Source: Prunus persica
Lineage: Eukaryota > Streptophyta > Magnoliopsida > Rosales > Rosaceae
Length of the DNA: 64,000 bases
Direction: 5' to 3'
Assembly: GCF_000346465.2 (NCBI RefSeq)
Contig: NC_034016.1
Span: forward strand, 10,058,027-10,122,026
This document shows positions 1 through 10,116 of this stretch, piece after piece. The number at the start of each line of letters is the position of its first letter. Position 1 is the stretch's first letter. Made by a program: the position numbers and the translations under genes. The notes beneath the pieces are model-generated. The model was not told where the DNA came from, ran no database searches, and saw nothing but the letters and a program-made list of their open reading frames with translations.

Positions 1-234
1 TTGGTGGCTTGGTTTGCCTCATACTATGTAGAAGTGCATGTACAATTCGATTTGAAGGGTGCAAATTCAAGTGCAAAGAAGACACCAACGGGCACGGGTA
101 GAGGTGGTTCATCTGCCACAGCTGAGAAAAAAGGCGGCCAAGGTTCGGGGCTGATGGAAAGAGAAAGAGAAGAAGAGGGAGATGAAAGAAGAGACGTTGC
201 CTTTCCTTCTTCCTGTATTTGGCACGTTTTTTAA
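1..234 (+). CDS. possible 3'-terminal exon of an unidentified protein (partial)
   Basis: The frame is open from the window edge to a TAA at about 232-234 and gives a 77-residue tail. It starts with a hydrophobic/aromatic stretch (WFASYY) and continues into a charged tail rich in Gly, Ser, Lys, Glu and Arg (REREEEGDERR). No start codon is visible, so if real it is the C-terminal end of a gene that begins to the left of the window. I do not recognise the family. A membrane protein with a short cytosolic tail would fit the composition, but a chance open frame is equally possible. Confidence 0.25.
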   Translation: MVAWFASYYVEVHVQFDLKGANSSAKKTPTGTGRGGSSATAEKKGGQGSGLMEREREEEGDERRDVAFPSSCIWHVF

Positions 235-1502
235 GAAAATGTAAATAGATTTTTCCTCCACACAAACATTTTTGGTAGGTCACTTGGTGAGGAACGGTAG
301 GATCTTCGGTTGTAGTGTTGGCTTACAGGGTTATACTGGTGATACTATTGAATTCAACTCCAAGATTTATCTTTTGCCTTTAGTAGCATTTTATTTTCAT
401 CAATGCACTAGATAATGGTTTTAGTAGATTAACTTGTGTTTACGGTGGTTTGATATAGTGTGTCAGGTGACAATTCTCACTGAGTAATCTGAGAACCAGA
501 GCTTCTACAAAATCACTAACCAGTTCATAAAATATGTTTGTCTTTTTCTAATCTCACCATGAGAAATATTAATTAATTTGCCTTAACAAAAATAATACAA
601 AGTATTGGTTTGTATTAAACTTTGTTGGTTAATACTTTTTTTAATAAAAAATTTGCTGCTGGTTAATCTCTGGTTAAGCTTAATATTTAGGAGGGGTGTG
701 TTTTCTCACACACAAATGTCAAAGTGCCATAAGGATTTGAACAGAAGACTATTAGTCTGCAAAGCAAGGTACTTTTTCACTAGTGTCCGAATCAAATCAT
801 GCTTGAAGAATACTAATAGGGGATTTTTCTTTCAGCTGATAAAAGTAAAACATCAAAGCTCATCATGGTGATCGAAAACCAGATGCATCCAAATTGCAAG
901 GCATGCCTTTCTCTTTGTGGTAGTATAATGAGCATCCCTCTCATACCCTCCATAATAATCCTAAGCATTAATGTTGTAAATTAGATAAATCCATACATAC
1001 ATAAAACGAGCATAATAAGTAATAGTAGCTAGTGGGAATTATATCCCAACAATTCAACAAGAACGAACAAAGTAGTAATATTCTCACTCTCATAGCAATA
1101 CTACAAATAGTAGGACAAAACAATATTGGTAAACACACGAGTGGTCCATATAGTTCTCCAGAAATCCCTAAAATAGATCTTGCATCTAGGTATGCAACAC
1201 CATATGAAGGGCCCATACCATATGTGATTATGAACCTTTATTTAACTACATATAGATATAGTAGTACAACAAATATTACTGTCCGTCTGGGAAACGGAAA
1301 CCGTCAATATGCTACTGATAATATGTCGATATAATTGTCGCCAATAAAACGTACTGACATGTTATCGATACATTTTCAGTAATATCGATGCACATATATT
1401 ATTTCAACAATATGCACAACCTTTATTTAATAAAGAACTGATGGCTTGCATAGAGAACTTCTGAGATATTCATCAGAGACGTATATGTAAACACCATTTT
1501 TA
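235..1502. other. intergenic, no gene recognised
   Basis: AT-rich DNA. Open frames at 605-871 and 1032-1334 have no signal peptide, domain or codon bias that I recognise. I see no repeat structure or transposon termini here. Confidence 0.5.
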
Positions 1503-1778
1503 TTAAGGGGTGGTGGTTATTGAAGGTGGAGAGAACGGAAATATGGGAGTTGATGGGAAATTTGGAAGTGAAGTAATAATAGGGGGAGGCAACCTATATT
1601 CTGGCCATAAAGGTGTGGAGGTCAGAGGAGGAAACTTCAGGTTAGGGATCTTGGGCAGCTTATAACGAGGAAAGGTAGGGGCTAAGAGTTTTCGAGGGGC
1701 AGCGAAAGCTGAATGTGTGCTTGAAAGTAATGAAGCGATGACAAAGATAGCTATGACAAACGATTTCCAAGTTGCCAT
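1503..1778 (-). CDS. small secreted proline-rich protein
   Basis: A 91-residue single-exon frame on the minus strand. Residues 1-27 are a classic secretion signal: short basic start (MATWK), hydrophobic core (FVIAIFVIASLL), Ala-x-Ala end (AFAA). The mature part starts with a RKLLAP block like the RNLLQT block of the neighbour at 8643-9008. It is followed by irregular Pro-Leu-Pro/Phe-Pro motifs and ends in SPPSITTTP. This fits a hydroxyproline-rich cell-wall protein secreted to the apoplast; wall location is inferred from composition. A candidate TATA (TATAAAT on the minus strand, about 1842-1848) lies about 65 bases upstream of the ATG. It belongs to the same loose family as 2426-2748 and 8643-9008. 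No catalytic domain is present. Confidence 0.65.
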   Translation of the reverse strand: MATWKSFVIAIFVIASLLSSTHSAFAAPRKLLAPTFPRYKLPKIPNLKFPPLTSTPLWPEYRLPPPIITSLPNFPSTPIFPFSPPSITTTP

Positions 1779-2425
1779 CTTAGTGTGTGGAAATAAAGCT
1801 TATGAAATTTGATGTGAACGAGAAGACCAGCCTATGGTTATAATTTATAACGTTCAGAGGGAACAGCCTCATTTATTTTTGGTTTTAAATGCTGTAAAAT
1901 TCTGTTGAAAAATGAAAATATGTCAGATGCCGGTATGGGTCAAAATTTAGAATAGTATTAGTACTAAATTGTAGTTTTCCATTAAAACTCTCGCAGTGGT
2001 AGTTACCTACCAATTTTGTCTTGGTTTCTATTTTTCTTTGCCATGCCATTCTTTACAACCAGATATTTAAAAACCAAAGAGGGGATGAGATGTAAAGTTA
2101 TAGGAGTGTGTAAATTTTTTTGTTAAAGTAGTGCTCGCCCCTTGCACCTGAGTTTGATCCTCCCCTTCCTTCTACATTAGAATAGTTTAGAATATCGCTA
2201 CGTAAAAGAAAGAAAAAAGTGACACAGGCTTATGTAGTATGTATAACAATGCACCAAATATAACTTCATTGGAAAAATTAATTAAGCCACACGACTGATT
2301 GAAACAACACAATACATCTCACACAAAGATATAAATATGCGAAATAAAACTTCAATCGATGCATAAATTTCAAACCATACTGTTTATTGGGGTGGTAGAG
2401 GGGCCGCAAGCCATGAGCATATTGT
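1779..2425. other. intergenic, no gene recognised
   Basis: Spacer between two minus-strand proline-rich genes. It should include the promoter of the 1503-1778 gene and the 3' region of the 2426-2748 copy. Nothing else recognised. Confidence 0.5.
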
Positions 2426-2748
2426 TTAAGGAGTAGTGGCTGCAGGTGGTGGAGAGAGAAATGGGATAGAGGGAATTGTAGTAGGGATATTGATTGGAAG
2501 TCCTGACGGAAAGTTTGGCAATGGAGGCAGCTGCGTTGCGGGTTTAGGTAGAGATGGTTGGCTGTTTGGCAAGTTTGGCAATGTGGGTTGTGGCAGTGTT
2601 GGGAGAGGAGGCAAAGGTGGCAGCTGTGATGTTGCAGGTTTAGGGAAAGTTGGTGCAGTATTTGTCTGCAAAAGATATTGCGCGCCGCTACGGCCACATG
2701 GATGCTTGAGGAGCACAAGAGAATGAAGCAATACTTGCAAGAGGCCAT
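2426..2748 (-). pseudogene. frameshifted proline-rich secreted protein gene
   Basis: This is a close paralogue of the intact gene at 8643-9008. The signal peptide starts at 2748 (MASCKYC, then IHVAVAARN). Next to AARN, at about 2675-2678, two extra bases (an AT duplication) shift the frame, so the proline-rich body (LPPLPPLPTLPQPTLP, ending LSPPPAATTP and stopping at 2426) continues in another frame. The signal-peptide core is also four codons shorter than in the paralogue. Without the shift the product would be about 105 residues and resemble an apoplastic proline-rich protein. The TATA-proximal sequence is shared with the paralogue, so the copy carried its promoter. A base error in the assembly could mimic the frameshift. 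Confidence 0.7.
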
Positions 2749-2833
2749 TGATTCAAATTCTCTCAAAAAATTTGACGTAGTATTTGAAAGGAGTATGAAT
2801 TCGATTTGGATAACCAGTTTGTTTTGTGTGGGT

Positions 2834-2840
2834 TTATATA
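2834..2840 (-). promoter_or_regulatory. TATA box of the 2426-2748 copy
   Basis: TATATAA on the minus strand, about 90 bases upstream of the ATG at 2748. The flanks (GGTTTATATAG on the plus strand, then a TATGGTTGTG.TGTT block) match the same position upstream of the paralogue at 8643-9008. Confidence 0.5.
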
Positions 2841-3129
2841 GTAAGGGAAACTATGCATGGTTGTGTTGTTATTGATTTACTGAGATGTGGTTAGGAAAAC
2901 TTGACGACCCATTTGAGGTCTAGGTGTTGTACCAGCTGTTAGTTTACCTTTTTGTCCATCCGCCAATGAAAAAGAGTCTCTTAAAGTTGTTGACTTCGGT
3001 GCGGTTGGTTAGCTATAGCTAAATGACTCAATACTTCTAGTTTTAAAATAGGCTTCTTATCACAAATATAGTTTGTGAGGTAAGCGAAAAAATCACTTTT
3101 CGTGCTTAAGCTTTTATTGTGATACAATT

Positions 3130-3273
3130 GTTCCTTAAGGTTATTGAATTATAAGTTGCGATAGGATTATAAGTTGACTTTTGATAATAAGTTGTTTTTG
3201 GATTATAAGTTGCTTTCGGATATAAGTTGCATTCAGATATAAATTGTCTTTGAATTAAGTTGCCTTCGAATAA
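3130..3273. repeat. minisatellite, left half (about 17-18 bp unit)
   Basis: Tandem degenerate copies of a unit like TTCGGATTATAAGTTGCC. The array stops at the MITE that starts at 3277 and resumes at 4046 with the same unit, so one array was split by an insertion. Confidence 0.85.
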
Positions 3274-3276
3274 TAA

Positions 3277-4042
3277 GGCCATCTCCAACCGAGTAGGCCA
3301 AACCCAAAAAATCCTAAATTTTAACCAAATTCCTCTTTCAACCCAAGAAAAGTAAGGGACTAAAATTTGGAAAAAAACTCAAAATTGGGGGGGAAAGGGG
3401 CAAATACAAGTCCAACTATTGCCTAGATTGGAAATTTTTTTTATGGAGCCCACTGAGCCATGACATAGTCCATGTGCAAGGAGGAAATAATGAGGCCCTC
3501 CACTGCTATGCTACAGAAGCTATCATGCCACATGCCAAAAGCTGGTGATGTTGCCATTGGAATCCAACAACACAATTTAAACATCTCCTTTTGTTTTTCA
3601 ACACTAACTTAAATCAACGATCTAGATTAAATCCAAGCTATTTTAACGGTAAAAAAAAATAAATTCAATGGTTGAAATTTAAATCAACTTGTCAAAAATA
3701 TTTTAAATTAATCTAAATCAGATTCAATTCCAAAACTCACTCCAAACTCCATGAATACCCACCCATTTCTCAAATAATTTACCAAAAATATTTTTTTATT
3801 TCTCAATTTATTTTTCCTTTGTCAATTTCATCAATCTCCTTTCATTCTTGTTGAAGAAATGTTATCCATTAAAAAAAAATTAGACTTAAATGATTCTTAA
3901 ACAATTTAATAAAATTGCGGACTTAAAATTTAGGTTTGAAGGGTTATAGAGTTAAAGACGGTTTGAATTCGAGCAAAACCCAAATAGTTACATTTTGGAG
4001 GAGGAAAATTTGGGCTTAGGACTAAATAGGTTGGAGGAGGCC
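3277..4042. mobile_element. PIF/Harbinger-type MITE
   Basis: A 766-bp segment with terminal inverted repeats GGCCATCTCCAACC (left) and GGTTGGAGGAGGCC (right; one mismatch when reverse-complemented). It is flanked by the 3-bp direct repeat TAA at 3274-3276 and 4043-4045. This terminus and a TWA-type target duplication are typical of plant Tourist/PIF-Harbinger MITEs. It has no transposase and no convincing frame. It inserted into a minisatellite, which continues on both sides. Confidence 0.85.
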
Positions 4043-4045
4043 TAA

Positions 4046-4290
4046 GTTGCCTTCGGATTATAAGTTGCCTTTGGATAATAAGTTGCCTTCCGATAATAAC
4101 TTGCATTCGGATTATAAGTTTCATGCCGATAATAAGTTGCCTTCGATGATAATTTGCCATTGGATTAAAAGTTTCCTTCATATATAAATTGCCTTCGGAT
4201 TATAAGTTGCATTCGTATATAAATTGCCTTTGGATTATAAGTTGCTTTCGGATTATAAGTTGCCTTCGAATTATAAGTTGCATTTGAATA
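4046..4290. repeat. minisatellite, right half
   Basis: About fourteen degenerate copies of the same 17-18 bp unit (core TTCGGATTATAAGTTGCC) as at 3130-3273, on the far side of the MITE. Confidence 0.85.
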
Positions 4291-4971
4291 TGGTGATATT
4301 ACCATTTAGTTAAAGTGTAAAATTATTGTTATTTATATATATTTTCAACTTCATTGATATCTATATTCTTTTTAATGAAACTTGGGCTGGGCTTCAGTTT
4401 GGGTTTTTGTTTTGAAAATGTGGTGGCAAAGTTGTAATTTAGTTTGGATATTTTAAGGGTTTGTGCTTCATTTGGTGGCAATGTTGTAATTTATAGGCTT
4501 TTTTAGTGCTGTTTTGTTTTTGAACATGGACTTTGGGTTTTTTCATTGGCTTTCTATATGGGTGGGTTTTGTACTATTTAAGGCCCCACTATTGGGCCTC
4601 AGAGTCCAGCTCCCAAATTTAAATTCACTTGACCAACCCCAAAAAGGAAATAACTCATTCCCTATATCCTTAATATTTATAACCAAAATTTTCTCTCTTT
4701 TTTTTTTTTTCAAAATTTTCTTTAATATTAAGTTTGAATTACCTTTGAGCAAGTCCCATTAACATTTCTTATATTGAATTATCATAAATTACAAACGTCA
4801 GAGAACACCAAAGACTATCTAGGAAGATTGACGTAGCGTGACAATTAGATAGCTAAAATGTTAACCTAAAACACACAACTTTGGAATCCACCAGGAAGGA
4901 ATGAGGAAACCTCAAGTATTGTCCAATTTGTGGGAAATAGCAGCTATTGTGAACAGTACTTAAAAATTACT
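4291..4971. other. intergenic, no gene recognised
   Basis: AT-rich DNA between the minisatellite and the copia-like element. The overlapping frames at 4514-4762 have no recognisable domain. Confidence 0.5.
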
Positions 4972-4976
4972 TCTTT

Positions 4977-5236
4977 TGTTGTAAATGCATGAGTTGGTGG
5001 ATGACCACCATACCTCTTAATATTCCACCGTTGGATTTTATGTAACCTATGCACTAAGTATTTGTAATTAGTACTTGTAACCTATAGGTATATTGTAAAT
5101 GATGGTATTCAATCTTCTATCTTGTAAGCCTATAAATAGGTGGTTCTACCAAAGATTAAGAGATGAATAAACATGGTGAAGCTTTATCTTTAGCATATCA
5201 CTTCTCTCTACATTTTCTCCCTCTAGTTTTATAACA
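4977..5236 (+). repeat. 5' LTR of the copia-like element
   Basis: 260 bp, TG..CA ends. It contains a TATA-like CTATAAATAGG at about 5130-5140, a likely promoter for the element. Confidence 0.9.
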
Positions 5237-7657
5237 CGTTATCAGTACGACATTGCTCTTGGTATGTTTTCTTTCTCTGAATTTTCTTTCTTCTTATATG
5301 AGCTAGAGTCATCACATGGTATAGAGTTTCTTTGTACTCACCATCAGACTTCATCATGCTTGTTTAAGAAAAAAAATTCTTATTCTTATTACACATGAAT
5401 ATAATGCCATGTTTTTGTTTTTATTTGTTTGTTTATTTAATTTTAAGTATGATCTTAATTATTATAATGAGTTTGAATTATACAAAAGATCAGGGGCCCG
5501 AAGTTCCGTGATCCTCATCATATAACTAGATTAGGATATAGAGTCCTTTTGATTGAATCAGAACCTGAAGTTCTTTGATTCCAAATAATTGAGGGCGTGA
5601 AATTCCGCGAATTTAAAGAGCACATAAGGACATAAAACTCCTTGATTTTGTATTAATCAAAATCAGAATTCCATGAGGCCTACATATGTCAAGAACTTGA
5701 ACCAGAAGTTTCGAGTGCATATACATCCATTTGAGTATGAAGTTCAAAGCACAACTATTAATTCAATTTATTTAGATCTGCGTATTCGTACCTGAAGTTT
5801 CGAATATATATTGATATGAACCTGAAGTTCATAGTTTTTCATGGATCTTAATACTATATATGAACTTGAAGTTCATTACTTATTTGTGCCTATATGAACC
5901 TGAATTGGTTGGAAATCCAATTCTTAAACTTGTAGTTTTATCTACATATTGAATCCACATTAATATTGGATTATCTTGGAATTTCATAATCTTTAATTGA
6001 TTTATTTTATTCCTTGTTTATACCACTTTACTTATTTTATTATATTATATTTTATTTATGTTAGGTTATTAATTAATTTCGTTTTACAATGGTAATGTTT
6101 TGTATTACCGCCCCAATATTGATAGCCAGAGGCGTCTACTGGAGAAACTTCCTACTTTCTTTTGTGGGTAGGAAGTTTATGATGTTATGAACCAAAAGTT
6201 CTTGAGGCCCCAATATTACACAACTATTATAGTTGAAGATTATGATGTCATGAACTAGAAGTTCATTGACCGAATAACTTTTATGTTGTGACATGACTAT
6301 CTTGGCAATCCATGTCCCACAATGATGCATAAGATTTTTATAAATTTGTAAGGACATCGTTTAAAGACTCAAATTATTGTCTTGTCCAACAATATCATTA
6401 CAAAGAACGCTCACAAATAAAAGCTGTCATAAGATCATCTCAGTCAAAAATTGACTTTGAGCCATCTTTCCTGAAATAATTCAAAGGGATATTTGTGAGC
6501 CTATACAACATCTAATTATGGATCACTTCACCAGTTTTACTGAATTTGCCTACTAAAATGGTCACATATTTGATAACGACTGTGAGTTTATTTTCCTACA
6601 TTTTGAGACAATTTTCCCGCCGTTAGGGGGAGAAATGACAATTCCTAAAGAACGTCGTGAAATAGTGTTGAATCAATCCGCTTTTGTCTCATCAAGATAA
6701 TGCATATATAAGTTGTACATATGCTAACATGGATTGATATTCTCGTATCACAATCCATTAACATGGTGACTATATATATAATGCATGCCTGAAGCATGTC
6801 AGAAATATAGGTTCTAAAGACTTAACTCCTCAGAAATGGAGATTATTTGAAAAATTCAAGCCCTATAAAAAAATAACGCTCTATAGGAGGTTATGATCCA
6901 CATATTCTAAATAATTCATTGTGAAAGAGATGTTTGTCCCATAAGTGACAACATAAGCCCCTGAAGAGGCATTGGTACCCTAAAGTAATGAGATGCTTAT
7001 AAATTATGCATGCGCATGCACATGAGAATTGTGGGATCACAAATTGATGATACATTTGGTTTATTAGTAGCTACTACAATCATCAAGGGCTATGATTATA
7101 TTAAATCACGTTTCATGAATGTCGACAAGTTAAGTGATTGGCCAAAAATGGAAATAGGCAATTCCATTTATCACTAAATAAGAAGAGTTGGATATTGAAC
7201 CTATAACTCAAACACCAAATTACAAATGCTCAGTATGAAGGTTACGAATTGGTGTTTGTGAAGTGAAATAAGATCACTAATATGACATAAGGTTTCCTGG
7301 GAGAGACATGTGGTTTTAGTCTCCAATCTCATCGTAAATGCATCCACATTTCTATAAGTGCGGTTGTTACTTTAACGCAGAACTTATAGTATGTGTTAAA
7401 TGCATATTTATTAAGACTATATGGTACATGGAAATCCGCAAAGCTCATGAAATATTTGAGATATATCGGATGAAGCAACCTCTTGAAGGATATAAAGTAC
7501 CACAATATTCTTAATTAAGAGTTAACACTAAGAGTTTGAGTATTTTGAATTCAAATTTGATATTGTTGTAACATATTCTAACTACTAAATTAGTTGTTGA
7601 TACTCCTAAAGATTTCAATCATTTGAAAAGTGAAAAGCAGGTTGAACAGTGTGATAG

Positions 7658-7760
7658 ATGATCATGTATGAAGACAATGTTGCTTGTATTGCTCAAATCA
7701 GAGAAGGAGAGATATTAATCAGGGGGAGATATCAATCAGAGGGAGCATCCCAATTTTACT
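7658..7760 (+). pseudogene. copia RNase H remnant
   Basis: A short frame (YEDNVACIAQI, then a GEI-like stretch) resembling the conserved EDN.ACI.Q region near the end of Ty1/copia pol. It lies about 240 bp before the 3' LTR, where that domain is expected. The rest of pol is unrecognisable. Confidence 0.5.
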
Positions 7761-7996
7761 ATATTCAAGGCAGATGCGCGTTGTACTCTTTTTCCCTTCG
7801 ACTAGGTTTTTGTCCCACTGGATTTTTCCTAGCAAGGTTTTAACGAGGAAATATAAGCTCATCCAACACCATATCAATGATTCAGAAGAAAGTTTCACTC
7901 TTTTTCCCTTCGCTTTGGTTTTGTCCCACTGGGTTTTCCAAGCAAGGTTTTTAATGAGGAAACAATGTCATTGTATGGTGGACATCCAATGGGGAG

Positions 7997-8256
7997 TGTT
8001 GTAAATGCATGAGTTGGTGGATGACCACCATACCTCTTAATATTCCACCGTTGGATTTTATGTAACCTATGCACTAAGTATTTGTAATTAGTACTTGTAA
8101 CCTATAGGTATATTGTAAATGATGGTATTCAATCTTCTATCTTGTAAGCCTATAAATAGGTGGTTCTACCAAAGATTAAGAGATGAATAAACATGGTGAA
8201 GCTTTATCTTTAGCATATCACTTCTCTCTACATTTTCTCCCTCTAGTTTTATAACA
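7997..8256 (+). repeat. 3' LTR of the copia-like element
   Basis: 260 bp. I found no difference from the 5' LTR when reading them side by side. Confidence 0.9.
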
Positions 8257-8642
8257 TCTTTAAGGATAATCTTGTTCTTTATTCCCCTTCCAATTCTTTC
8301 ATCCTCAAAAACTACAACGTGCAGAATGACAAGCCTTGCAGGCAGCTGTGTAAGCCAAACATATAGCACTTCACTTCATATAAGATACGTTTAAGAGACA
8401 TGAAAACTTGAAAAAACGAGCAAACTCGGCTCTTATAGTATATTTGTAACAACACTTTTGAAATAAAACTTCAAATATATAGAATGAGTTTAATTAAGCA
8501 AATGACCTATGATCAAACCATCAAATACAAATTATTAAGACATACGTATACAATACCGTACAAATAACAAACCATATTAATTCAGATAAAAGATTGAACA
8601 ACTTGACAGCACGCGACCGGTACGTACTGCATGTGAACATAT

Positions 8643-9008
8643 TTAAGGACTAGTGGCTGACGGTGGTGGGGAGAGAAATGGGATGGAGGGAATTGTAGTA
8701 GGGATCCCTGAGGGGAAGTTTGGCAATGGAGGCAATGTAACCTTAGGGATAGTTGGCATAGTGGGGAAACTTGGCAGTGGAGGCAGCTGTGTTGTAGGTT
8801 TAGGCAGCGATGGCTGGTTGGTTGGCAAGTTTGGTAAAGTGGGTTGTGGCAGTGTTGGGAGAGGAGGTAAAGGTGGTAGTGTTGAAGCAGGTTTAGGCAA
8901 CGTCGGTACAGCCGTCTGCAAAAGATTACGCCCCGCTACGGTGACATGGATGCTGGATGAGCACAAGATAACGAAGATAGCTAGGAAGCAGTACTTGCAA
9001 GAGGCCAT
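8643..9008 (-). CDS. small secreted proline-rich protein
   Basis: A 121-residue single-exon frame. Residues 1-26 form a signal peptide (MASCKYCF, hydrophobic LAIFVILC, then VTVAG), followed by RNLLQT. The mature chain is built of LPxLP and PTLP-type repeats (LPPLPPLPTLPQPTLPNLP) and ends SPPPSATSP, with no Cys after the signal peptide. This composition fits a hydroxyproline-rich cell-wall structural protein. The start is the only Met before the signal core. A TATA box (TATATAA, minus strand, 9102-9108) lies about 95 bases upstream. The frameshifted copy at 2426-2748 is its duplicate, about 6 kb away in the same orientation. The precise subfamily is not certain. Confidence 0.75.
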   Translation of the reverse strand: MASCKYCFLAIFVILCSSSIHVTVAGRNLLQTAVPTLPKPASTLPPLPPLPTLPQPTLPNLPTNQPSLPKPTTQLPPLPSFPTMPTIPKVTLPPLPNFPSGIPTTIPSIPFLSPPPSATSP

Positions 9009-9101
9009 TGGTTCAAGCTATAGCTCTCTCAAAAAGATTTGGAAGTAATTCTAATGAGTATGATTTGAATTTGGATAATTAGATTGTGTTGTTTGGCCGG
9101 T

Positions 9102-9108
9102 TTATATA
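9102..9108 (-). promoter_or_regulatory. TATA box of the 8643-9008 gene
   Basis: TATATAA on the minus strand in a context (GGTTTATATAGC on plus) shared with the paralogue at 2834-2840. The similarity continues upstream (TATGGTTGTGCTGTTGTTGAT), so the promoter was duplicated with the gene. Confidence 0.55.
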
Positions 9109-10111
9109 GCCAGCCAAGTGAAAATGTGTATGGTTGTGCTGTTGTTGATTTTCTCAGCTATAGATATGAAAAATTTGACGACCTATTTTAGATGTGGTTG
9201 TTGGTCTTGTTGTTGTTCACCTTCTTGTTGACTAGGGTTGGGGTTGGCTAGAGCTAAATGACTCAAAACTTGTAGCTTTAAAATATTGGCTTGCGTGATC
9301 AAACAACTCTTTCGATTAGCAAACCTAGCTATTAGGTTATCTAATTTAGCTCATTGTGATATTGTGAACGCCACGACATCTGTATGTGACAATCCAGACT
9401 TGGGCTTATATGCTGAATTAGTATTAGGCCACGTGATGTGGCTTTAATCTCATCCTTCAACAAAACTCGACATCTACTCCATCTTATATCCAATAGATTT
9501 TTTTATTATCTCTGCTTTTTTTTTTTCTCTCAAAGATTTCTCCTCCCTATATATTCTAGAATCATATATATATGGAGCAAAGTTTTTATATAGTAATTTT
9601 CCTATGGGTCATACCATAGTGAAAAAATATATGTTTGGCTTAAGATAAGTGGTCTCGGATTCGAAACCTCTAGGCATCTGAGAGCAGGGACAGACCGTCC
9701 CTTTGGTTAACATGGGCTATAGCACAGGTGGTTCTTCTTTTTTTTATATAGTATAAAATTACAAACCCAGCACACCTACCTCAAGTTCCAATCAATATAA
9801 ATGGACCTTAGCTGTGCGTTGAGTTGGTAGAAACAACGCTCGTAAGGAGTCCTATTGAAATCAAGAAATATAGGCCTACCTGCCATCCCCACCAAAATAA
9901 ATGAAGTTTTCCGAAAAAACCTATGGAAAACGGAATATCATAATAATGGTATATGTTCTTATCTCTTCCTTCTCCGAGCTTGAAACAATGAACTTTTTTG
10001 TTTTGAGAACAGAGAAACAATTAACCTTAAAAAACTTTAATTAAAAACCACATTTACCCATCAAATTTTTATTTAAATTAAAGCCACAACCCCTAGCGCA
10101 GCTTTAATATT
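9109..10111. other. intergenic, no gene recognised
   Basis: AT-rich DNA. I see no gene or clear transposon terminus. Confidence 0.5.
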
Positions 10112-10116
10112 GTAAC

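Larger units (their letters stand above)
4977..8256 (+). mobile_element. non-autonomous copia-like LTR retrotransposon
   Basis: A complete 3,280-bp element with two 260-bp LTRs (4977-5236 and 7997-8256) that look identical by eye. They start TGTTGTAAATG and end TTATAACA. The 5-bp target duplication TCTTT lies at 4972-4976 and 8257-8261. After the 5' LTR comes CGTTATCAGTACGACA, in primer-binding position and like the leaders of plant copia elements. A purine tract (AATGGGGAG) abuts the 3' LTR. The interior has no long frame; a short trace resembling copia RNase H (about 7658-7720, EDNVACIAQI) gives the orientation. Identical LTRs around a decayed interior imply recent transposition by proteins supplied in trans. 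Confidence 0.9.
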
